In this document: piece after piece, positions 57,526 through 64,000 of the stretch
Position numbering within the stretch: the first letter of the stretch is position 1
Layout of the letters: each line of letters starts with the position of its first letter
NCBI GenBank assembly: GCA_963747595.1
Contig: CAVVFO010000003.1
Location: 1-64,000, forward strand
Source of the DNA: Oleiagrimonas sp963747595
GTDB taxonomy: Bacteria > Pseudomonadota > Gammaproteobacteria > Xanthomonadales > Rhodanobacteraceae
Direction: 5' to 3'
DNA: 64,000 nt
Program-made: the position numbers and the translations under genes
The notes under the pieces: generated by a model
Database searches by the model: none
What the model was told of the DNA's origin: nothing
What the model saw: only the letters and a program-made list of their open reading frames with translations

Positions 57526-58293
57526 ATGAAAATTGCCTCATGGAACGTCAATTCACTCAAGGTGCGGTTGCCGCACCTTGAGCAGTGGCTGGCCGACGCA
57601 CAGCCGGACATCGTCGCGCTGCAGGAAACCAAGCTCGCCGACGACAAGTTTCCCGTGGCCGCGATCGAAGCCCTGGGATACCGCGTGGCATTCTCCGGGC
57701 AGAAGACCTACAACGGCGTGGCGTTGCTGGCGCGTGAGGCGCTTGTCGAGACGCTGACGGAGCCGCCGAATCTGGCCGACCCCCAGCGGCGGATTCTGGC
57801 CGCGACGGTGGGTGATCTGCGCATCGTCAATCTCTATGTGGTCAACGGCAAGGCGGTGGGCGATGAGAAGTACGCCTACAAGCTGGACTGGCTGGCGCGG
57901 GTACGCGATTTTCTTGCCGGCGAAATCCGGCGCTACCCGAAGCTGGTGGTGCTGGGCGATTTCAATATCGCTCCGGAGGATCGCGATGTGCACGACCCCG
58001 AGGCCTGGCGCGATCGCATTCTCTGCTCGCAACCCGAACGCGCCGCATTGTCGGCGATCCAGGCATTGGGCCTGTTCGACAGCTTTCGTCTGCGCCACGC
58101 CGAGGACGGCCAGTTCAGCTGGTGGGACTACCGGCAGGCTGCCTTTCGGCGCAACATGGGCCTGCGTATCGATCTGATCCTGGTCGGCGAGGCATTGAAA
58201 GATGCGGTCACCGCCGCCACCATCGAGCGCTCACCGCGCACTTGGGAGCGCCCGTCCGATCATACGCCCGTGATGCTGGAACTCGATCTTTGA
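57526..58293 (+). CDS. xthA: Exodeoxyribonuclease III
   Basis: The 255-residue AP endonuclease and 3' exonuclease of base excision repair. MKIASWNVNSLKVRLPHLEQWL, VALQETKLAD, VLGDFNIAPEDRDVHDP, RRNMGLRIDLILV and SDHTPVMLEL are the EEP-fold motifs with the catalytic E, D, N and H. Its stop overlaps the start of the next gene. A -10 hexamer right at the ATG suggests a leaderless mRNA. Confidence 0.95.
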   Translation: MKIASWNVNSLKVRLPHLEQWLADAQPDIVALQETKLADDKFPVAAIEALGYRVAFSGQKTYNGVALLAREALVETLTEPPNLADPQRRILAATVGDLRIVNLYVVNGKAVGDEKYAYKLDWLARVRDFLAGEIRRYPKLVVLGDFNIAPEDRDVHDPEAWRDRILCSQPERAALSAIQALGLFDSFRLRHAEDGQFSWWDYRQAAFRRNMGLRIDLILVGEALKDAVTAATIERSPRTWERPSDHTPVMLELDL

Positions 58294-58985
58294 TGACCAC
58301 CGAACCCACCCAATGGCCGGCGTCGCTCAGCGACTCCGAACTGGAAACGCTGGATCGCTTCCTCCGGGCGCGTGCCAAGGATGGTGACCTGTTGCTGGAC
58401 GGCGTGCACGGCCTGATGAGCGCATTGGCGGTGGGGCCGCAGGCGGCCCTGCCCGAGGAATGGCTGCCGCTGGTGCTCAATCGGCCGTTCGGCGACGAGT
58501 CGGAAGGTGCTCGTGTGCTGGGTCTGCTGGCCAAGCTCAATGATTCGATTCCGGCGGAGCTCGATGTGGACGCCTACGAACCCATCCTGGGCGAGGTGGA
58601 CGATATCGGCGGCAAGGTATTGTCGGCGGCAGGCTGGTGCGAGGGCTTCAGTTGCGGCATCGATCTGCGAGCCGGGCTGTGGGAACAGCGCCTGGCCAGC
58701 GATCCGGCGTTGATGGAGCTGCTGGGGCCGATCATGGCGCTGGCCGTGGATGAGGGTGTGCTGGCCGCCGACGCCGAGGTCGAGCGTCTCAGCGATGATG
58801 ACTACGAGCAATGCCTGGGGCAGGTGCCCATGGTGCTGTCGGCGCTGGCGCACTACTGGCAGCAGCACCAGCCCAGCGACGAGGAACGTGCCGGCGCCGA
58901 AGCCGCCCTGCAGCAGCAGCTGTCGATCGAGGCGGTGGAGACGGATCCCGCCATACCGCATCAGCATGGTCGCTGGCTGCATTGA
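58293..58985 (+). CDS. UPF0149/YecA-family protein
   Basis: A 230-residue acidic helical protein. LDRFLRARAKDGDLLLDGVHGLMSALAVGP and AAGWCEGFSCGIDLR are the family hallmarks. The C-terminus lacks the SEC-C zinc motif found in some YecA proteins, so this is the short YgfB/UPF0149 type. The start codon overlaps the xthA stop (TGATGA), so translation is coupled. Confidence 0.86.
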   Translation: MTTEPTQWPASLSDSELETLDRFLRARAKDGDLLLDGVHGLMSALAVGPQAALPEEWLPLVLNRPFGDESEGARVLGLLAKLNDSIPAELDVDAYEPILGEVDDIGGKVLSAAGWCEGFSCGIDLRAGLWEQRLASDPALMELLGPIMALAVDEGVLAADAEVERLSDDDYEQCLGQVPMVLSALAHYWQQHQPSDEERAGAEAALQQQLSIEAVETDPAIPHQHGRWLH

Positions 58986-59114
58986 CGGTACCCCGGCGGG
59001 GTGCGCGGGGGCGGGCCACCGTTGCCGCGGTGAAACGAAGTGTTCATCGTGTGGCGCTGGTATCGCGCTGCCGCGTATCCATATCAGGGGCCTCTCCCGT
59101 ACCGAGGATGCATC

Positions 59115-59948
59115 ATGAGCACTCGTCGTATCGCCCGCCGCGTGCGCGGCATGCCCACCTCCGATGGCGCCGGCGTCAAGCTGACCCGCATCATCGGCCA
59201 GGGCGCGCTGGACGCACTGGATCCGTTTCTGCTGCTGGATGAATTCCACTCCGATCAGTCCGGCGACTACATCGCGGGGTTTCCCGAGCATCCGCATCGC
59301 GGCTTCGAAACCGTCACCTACATGTTGGCCGGGCGCATGCGCCATGGCGACAACCAGGGCAACAGCGGCCTGCTGACGGCCGGTTCGGTGCAGTGGATGA
59401 CGGCCGGCCGCGGTATCGTGCATTCGGAGATGCCCGAGCAGGAGTCGGGGCTGATGCGCGGCTTCCAGCTGTGGGTGAACCTGCCCGCCGCCGACAAGAT
59501 GATTTCGCCGCGCTATCAGGACATCGCGCCGGAGCGTATTCCGGAGGTGCAACCGGCCCCGGGCATCACTGTGCGCGTGGTCGCCGGAACGCTGGCTGGC
59601 GCCACCGGGCCGGTGCACGGCGTGACCACCGAGCCGGTCTTCCTGGATGTGGCGCTGGAGACCGGGGCCACGGTGGAGATCCCGTTGCCGGAGACACACC
59701 AGGGATTTGTCTATGTGTTCGACGGCGACAACGTGGACGTATCCGGAGAAGCGCTGGCCCATGGCGAGCTGGCGGTTCTCAGTGACGGCGACACGGTGCG
59801 CCTGAATGCCGCACAAGCACCCGCCCGGCTGCTGTTGGTGGCGGGACGGCCACTGGACGAGCCGGTGGCGCGTTACGGTCCCTTCGTGATGAACACACAG
59901 GCCCAGCTCCGCGAGGCCATCGAGGATTTCCGCGCCGGGCGTTTCTGA
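59115..59948 (+). CDS. Pirin-like bicupin protein
   Basis: The 277-residue protein has two cupin domains. HPHRGFETVTYMLAGRMRHGDNQGN and the following GRGIVHSEMPEQES hold the metal ligands. DPFLLLDEF precedes them. Some pirins act as quercetin dioxygenases or redox sensors; the role here is not known. GAGG precedes the ATG at 59115. Confidence 0.92.
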   Translation: MSTRRIARRVRGMPTSDGAGVKLTRIIGQGALDALDPFLLLDEFHSDQSGDYIAGFPEHPHRGFETVTYMLAGRMRHGDNQGNSGLLTAGSVQWMTAGRGIVHSEMPEQESGLMRGFQLWVNLPAADKMISPRYQDIAPERIPEVQPAPGITVRVVAGTLAGATGPVHGVTTEPVFLDVALETGATVEIPLPETHQGFVYVFDGDNVDVSGEALAHGELAVLSDGDTVRLNAAQAPARLLLVAGRPLDEPVARYGPFVMNTQAQLREAIEDFRAGRF

Positions 59949-60032
59949 GTGTCACAACGGGAGCGGTGCGCTAGTTGATGGTTGGCGTCGGATGGCGCAA
60001 GGACACGCGGTGACCCAGCCGCCTGCGTGCGG

Positions 60033-60062
60033 GACGCCCCCTTTCGGCGAGCAGGGGGCGTC
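60033..60062. terminator. 10-bp stem-loop between pirin and HAD genes
   Basis: GACGCCCCCT and AGGGGGCGTC pair perfectly around a 10-base loop, 85 bases after the pirin stop. No T-run follows. It is a likely end or processing hairpin of the pirin transcript. Confidence 0.5.
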
Positions 60063-60191
60063 GGCGCTGTGTGCCCGAGCGCAGGTCGCCCTGGCGGGAA
60101 GGATCCATCCTGCGCATCGGTGGCCCCGCCCGGTGGCTGTCGTCCTGGCGGGCAGCGTTGCTATGCTTGAGCGCCGCATGAGGAGTTCGCC

Positions 60192-60869
60192 ATGTCCCGT
60201 CCACCGACGGCTTTTCTGTTCGACCTCGACGGCACGCTGGTCGACAGCGTCTACCAACACGTATTGGCCTGGAAGAGCGCGCTGGACAGCGAGGGCATCG
60301 AGCTCTCGGTATGGCGCATCCACCGCCGTATCGGCATGAGTGGCGGATTGTTTACCGACATCCTGCTGCGCGAGACCGACCAGCAGATCAGCAAGGAACA
60401 GGTCGGGCGTTTGCGGGACGCGCACGCATCGGCCTTCAAGGCGTCGGCCACGTCGATCCGGCCGTTGCCGGGGGCGCGCGAACTGCTGCGCTTTCTGAGC
60501 GAAAACAAGCTGCCGTGGGCCGTGGCCACCAGTGGCCGCATGGAAACGGCGCGGCACAACCTGCTCGCCCTGGATATTGACCCGGAGACCGCGCCGGTGA
60601 TCACGCGCGACATGGTGCGCCACGCCAAACCCGATCCTGATCTGTTCCTGGCGGCGGCCGAGCGCCTGGATGTAGATATCGCCCACGCGCTGGTGATCGG
60701 TGACAGCATCTGGGACATGCTGGCAGCCCAGCGCGCGCGGGCGCTGGGCGTGGGGGTGATGTCCGGTGGTTACGGGTTGCAGGAGCTGCAGCAGGCAGGC
60801 GCCTTCCGCGTCTATGAGGATCCCGCCGATCTGCTGCAGCACGTGGACGAGGTGGCGGCGCGCGGCTAG
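60192..60869 (+). CDS. HAD-family phosphatase
   Basis: A 225-residue hydrolase. Motif I is FDLDGTLVDS, motif II lies near VATSGRM, and the later motifs are KPDPDLF and VIGDSIWDM. The helical cap sits between residues 18 and 85. This is the phosphoglycolate/beta-phosphoglucomutase-like subfamily; the substrate cannot be told. GAGG-like bases precede the ATG. Confidence 0.9.
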   Translation: MSRPPTAFLFDLDGTLVDSVYQHVLAWKSALDSEGIELSVWRIHRRIGMSGGLFTDILLRETDQQISKEQVGRLRDAHASAFKASATSIRPLPGARELLRFLSENKLPWAVATSGRMETARHNLLALDIDPETAPVITRDMVRHAKPDPDLFLAAAERLDVDIAHALVIGDSIWDMLAAQRARALGVGVMSGGYGLQELQQAGAFRVYEDPADLLQHVDEVAARG

Positions 60870-60962
60870 AAAGAGGTGTCTGAGACCCCTTAAGCGTTTT
60901 TTAGCGTCCGTATAGCGTCGATTCGTTACGCTTTGACAATCTTGATGAGGCCACGTACCGCC

Positions 60963-61331
60963 ATGCGCCGAATTGCCCTGTGTTCTCTTCTCCTGACGCT
61001 TGTCCTGGTTGCCTGCTCGCCGTCGGCACCCGGCGACGACCAGGCCTCAGACGCACCGGCCATCGCACCGGTCACCAGCACCGGATCGGCTCCGGCGGAT
61101 CCCACGCTGGGTTCGCAAGCCTGGTATGCGTGGGTCGATCAATCGCTGGATATCGCCCACGGGGCCAACGCACCCAAGGCTGGGACCGATGCGTGGAACA
61201 GGGCCGTGCAGCGCGCGCTCGGGCCGGCCGCGCCGCGCGAGAAGATCGGTTCACCGCAATGGCAGGGTGCGGTGGATGCCATGCTGCGCACACGCAATTC
61301 CGAGGCGCGCAAGACGCACAGCGGCTTGTAG
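60963..61331 (+). CDS. Small lipoprotein, unknown
   Basis: A 122-residue protein with a signal peptide ending in lipobox LVAC (MRRIALCSLLLTLVLVAC), so it is lipid-anchored. After a low-complexity Asp/Ala/Ser/Thr linker follows a helical part (GSQAWYAWVDQSLDIAHG..., GTDAWNRAVQRALG). The start may also be ATG 60945. I do not recognise the family. Confidence 0.75.
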   Translation: MRRIALCSLLLTLVLVACSPSAPGDDQASDAPAIAPVTSTGSAPADPTLGSQAWYAWVDQSLDIAHGANAPKAGTDAWNRAVQRALGPAAPREKIGSPQWQGAVDAMLRTRNSEARKTHSGL

Positions 61332-61350
61332 CTCCGGATGATGCGGGCGG

Positions 61351-64000
61351 TCACGGCGGCGCCAGCAGCGCATCCAGGTCCTCCTGCTCGAAGCGCAGGC
61401 GTTGGCGTGTGCCGCCGCCGCTCAGCACCGCTTCGGCCAGTTCGGCCTTGCGCGCCTTCATGATCTCGATGCGTTCTTCCACGGTATCCGCGGTGATCAG
61501 CCGATAGACGAAGACCGGCTTGTCCTGGCCGATGCGATGCGCGCGGTCGCTGGCTTGTGCCTCGGCGGCGGGATTCCACCATGGATCGTAGTGGATCACG
61601 GTGTCCGCGGCGGTCAGGTTGAGACCCACGCCTCCGGCCTTGAGGCTGAGCAGGAACAGCGGCACCTCGCCGTCCTGGAAACGCCGTACTGGTGCGCCGC
61701 GATCGCGCGTATTGCCGGTGAGCGTGACGTGCTCGATGTGGTGATGTCGCAGCGCCTCGGCAATCAGGCTCAGCATGCTGGTGAACTGACTGAAGACCAG
61801 CACGCGGCGACCCTCGGCCACCAGCGATGGCAGCATCTCCATCAGCAGGTCGAATTTGGCCGATTCGCTGACCTTGCGCGCTTCCTCCAGCTTTACCAGA
61901 CGTGGATCGCAGCAGACTTGACGCAGTTTCAGCAAGGCATCAAGCACGGCGATGCCACTGCGTTCCATGCCTCGCCGTGCGATCGTTTCGCGCAATGCGT
62001 GGGAGATATCCAGGCGCAGGCTTTCATAAAGCGCGCGCTGACGTCCCTCCAGCACCACGCGCCGCGTGATCTCGGTCTTGGGCGGCAGCTCGGAAGCCAC
62101 CTCGGCCTTGGTGCGCCGCAGGATGAACGGTGCAATGCGTCGGTTGAGGCGTTGCTGCACGTCGGCATCGTGATGTTTCTCGATGGGCGTGCGGTAGTGG
62201 CGGCGAAAACAGGACTCGTCGCCGAGCAGGCCGGGGACGGCCAGATCCATTTGCGACCACAGTTCGCCCAGATGGTTTTCCAGCGGCGTGCCGGACAGGC
62301 AGATGCGGCGCGGCGCCTGCAGTGCGCGCAGGGCCTTGCGCGCCTGGGTGCGGGGATTCTTCACCTGCTGTGCCTCGTCGGCGGCGATCAGGCTGAAACG
62401 ATGCAGCTTCAGGGCTTCGAGATCGCGCGACAAAAGGGCGTAGCTGGTCAGGACCAGATCGTGCCCATCGATCTCGCTGAAGCGGCCGGCACGCTGTGGC
62501 CCATGCAGGGTCAGTTGCCGCAGACCTGGCGCGAAGCGTGCGGTTTCGGTTTGCCAGTTGGGCAGCAGGCTGGTGGGTGCGGCGACCAGGGCGGGTGCTT
62601 CCAGGTCGCCGGCATCTTTCAGTGCCTGCACATGGGCCAGCAGCTGCAGTGTCTTGCCCAGGCCCATGTCGTCCGCCAGCACGCCGCCGATGCCTGCTCG
62701 CGCCAGCGCATCCAGCCAAGCCAGGCCATCGCGCTGATAATCGCGCAGCGTGGCTTCCAGGGCGGGCGACACGACGGCGTTGGCCCGCTGTGCTGCCGTG
62801 CGTAAACGGCGCGTGAAATGACGCAGGTTCGGCGGCGCGTGCACAGTGCACCGCTCCGGCAAGACGCGCGCCAGTTCCTCGATCCGTCCTGCTTGCACAC
62901 GCGGCAGGCACAGCGAAACGGATGCGGCGACGGAGTGCAGGGCGTCACTGACGGGAGCCAGGATCCGGCGCAGGTCATGCAAGCGCAATGGCACGCGGCG
63001 GCGCGCGTCGATGGGCGCGTACCAGAGAGCGTTCAGCTGTTCGTGATCCTCCGTCTCCAGACTGAGCTGCCCCTCGTTCAGCGCCCGGGTCACCGCAGGC
63101 AGCACATTGATGCGTTTGCCCTCCACTTCGATGCCGATGTCCAGAGCGAAGGCATCGTGTGTCTGATCTTCGCGCACGGCGGCATACCATCGAGTCTCTC
63201 CCTCTACCACCTCGACGGGAAAACTGGTGGCATAGGCGAGTATGAAGCCCTCGTGCTGCAGACGCGGGCGCAGGGTGAGCCAGCGCCCGGAAGTGTTGAC
63301 CTCCAGTGCACCGTCGTGCCCCGCTCCCGGGAAAAGCCACGCGTCGTCTGGCAGCGCATCGGCCACTTCCCAGGGCAGGCCCTCGGTATCCACCGCAGGC
63401 CGCAGGCCGATACCCTCCAGGCGCTCCATGCTGGCCAGCTCCTCGGCGCGGTGGCGCTGGATCTCGATCAACGAGCCATCGCCGGCAATGCGCCGCTCGG
63501 TGCACTCGCCGGCGTGGGTGGGTAGATGGACGCCGGCATACGCGAACCCCAGCCGCGCATACGCCAGCACGCGCGTGGCCATCCGCCCCGTGGCATCGGG
63601 GCGGTCACCATCGGCGCACGTAGCGGCCGGAAGGCGTTGTTGCATGGAATGCAACGTCAATACAGGTTGCGGTGGCTGGTCCGCGGTACGGATCGTGTCG
63701 AAGACCCGTGGCGGAGGGATGCGCTGTGCCATGGGTGAGGCCGCCAGCGCAGCGCTCATGGCCGCACAGTCCTCCGGCGCCAGCGGCGGTGCATCCAGCA
63801 AGGCGATTTCTGTCGCGGATCCAGCCAGCGGACACAGCAGTGCGTTCTGTGCATCCAGATACCACAGGTCACCCACCCGGATCAGGTTGTGCGCCGGGGC
63901 CAGAGCGGGGATCAGGCGTTGACTGCCATCCTCGTGCAGGTGCCAGATCCAGTCCAGGGCCAGTTGCCTTCCGCGCGCCAGACGCAGGCCTGCCACCCCG
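61351..64000 (-). CDS. SNF2/RapA-family helicase, 5' end cut by window edge
   Basis: The frame is open past the right edge; 883 residues are visible. The SNF2 motor is in the second half: DYQRDGLAWLDALARAGIGGVLADDMGLGKT (motif I), DEAQ (AADEAQQVKNP, where most have DEAH), SGTPLENHLGELWSQ, and VLVFSQFTSML, SLKAGGVGLNLTAADTVIHYDPWWNPAAEAQASDRAHRIGQ. Family members of this build usually start with a zinc SWIM domain, probably lost beyond the edge. It acts on DNA- or RNA polymerase-bound complexes by analogy; the role is unknown. Confidence 0.92.
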   Translation of the reverse strand, partial: GVAGLRLARGRQLALDWIWHLHEDGSQRLIPALAPAHNLIRVGDLWYLDAQNALLCPLAGSATEIALLDAPPLAPEDCAAMSAALAASPMAQRIPPPRVFDTIRTADQPPQPVLTLHSMQQRLPAATCADGDRPDATGRMATRVLAYARLGFAYAGVHLPTHAGECTERRIAGDGSLIEIQRHRAEELASMERLEGIGLRPAVDTEGLPWEVADALPDDAWLFPGAGHDGALEVNTSGRWLTLRPRLQHEGFILAYATSFPVEVVEGETRWYAAVREDQTHDAFALDIGIEVEGKRINVLPAVTRALNEGQLSLETEDHEQLNALWYAPIDARRRVPLRLHDLRRILAPVSDALHSVAASVSLCLPRVQAGRIEELARVLPERCTVHAPPNLRHFTRRLRTAAQRANAVVSPALEATLRDYQRDGLAWLDALARAGIGGVLADDMGLGKTLQLLAHVQALKDAGDLEAPALVAAPTSLLPNWQTETARFAPGLRQLTLHGPQRAGRFSEIDGHDLVLTSYALLSRDLEALKLHRFSLIAADEAQQVKNPRTQARKALRALQAPRRICLSGTPLENHLGELWSQMDLAVPGLLGDESCFRRHYRTPIEKHHDADVQQRLNRRIAPFILRRTKAEVASELPPKTEITRRVVLEGRQRALYESLRLDISHALRETIARRGMERSGIAVLDALLKLRQVCCDPRLVKLEEARKVSESAKFDLLMEMLPSLVAEGRRVLVFSQFTSMLSLIAEALRHHHIEHVTLTGNTRDRGAPVRRFQDGEVPLFLLSLKAGGVGLNLTAADTVIHYDPWWNPAAEAQASDRAHRIGQDKPVFVYRLITADTVEERIEIMKARKAELAEAVLSGGGTRQRLRFEQEDLDALLAPP

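Overview
The window is high-GC DNA from the chromosome of a gammaproteobacterium, most likely of the order Lysobacterales (Xanthomonadales), with a family close to Rhodanobacteraceae as the best guess. The argument is gene order. The block dnaA-dnaN-recF-gyrB, a TPR protein, tonB-exbB-exbD1-exbD2 and pdxJ, with rpmH-rnpA-yidC-mnmE on the other side, matches the origin-proximal order I know from Xanthomonas. The paired ExbD proteins and the NLNK-type PdxJ fit too. Two DnaA boxes and an A+T-rich stretch between dnaA and dnaN place oriC near position 37,200. I saw no rRNA or tRNA gene, CRISPR array, prophage or transposase.

Left part (1-27,000): an edge-truncated membrane protein, a CDF metal exporter, a secreted glutaminyl cyclase, an MHS-type symporter, a hemerythrin protein, glnA with a recognisable NtrC/sigma-54 control region, uppP, a PerM-type transporter, and a cluster resembling E. 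coli yqjD-yqjE-yqjK followed by a DUF1328 protein and a PEBP protein. Then come a YheT hydrolase/acyltransferase pair, phhA, a REP-like palindromic pair, guaD, a ClC channel, a RES/Xre toxin-antitoxin pair, an exported SRPBCC protein, a DUF885 protein, a SplB-like radical SAM protein, an aldehyde dehydrogenase, acs and a phosphopantetheinyl transferase.

Centre (27,000-43,000): pdxJ converges on the TonB energising operon across a double-hairpin terminator. The replication genes run leftward from oriC. The rpmH side runs rightward and ends in mnmE.

Right part (43,000-64,000): a PAS-GGDEF cyclase, then a GST whose leader carries telomere-like CCCCAA repeats. Next are hslVU and lptM-dapF-DUF484-xerC, with a MITE-like element inserted between hslV and xerC. 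A divergent GNAT/RLAN-ATP-grasp pair follows, then a lipocalin, aroE, a gamma-carbonic-anhydrase-like protein, prlC, xthA and a UPF0149 gene, a pirin, a HAD phosphatase, a small lipoprotein and an SNF2 helicase cut by the window edge.

Most of the window is conserved core genome. The less ordinary items are the MITE with two loops that are perfectly complementary to each other, the G-quadruplex-prone repeat before the GST gene, the RLAN/GNAT divergon, the RES/Xre pair and the REP pair. No whole unknown multi-gene system is evident.
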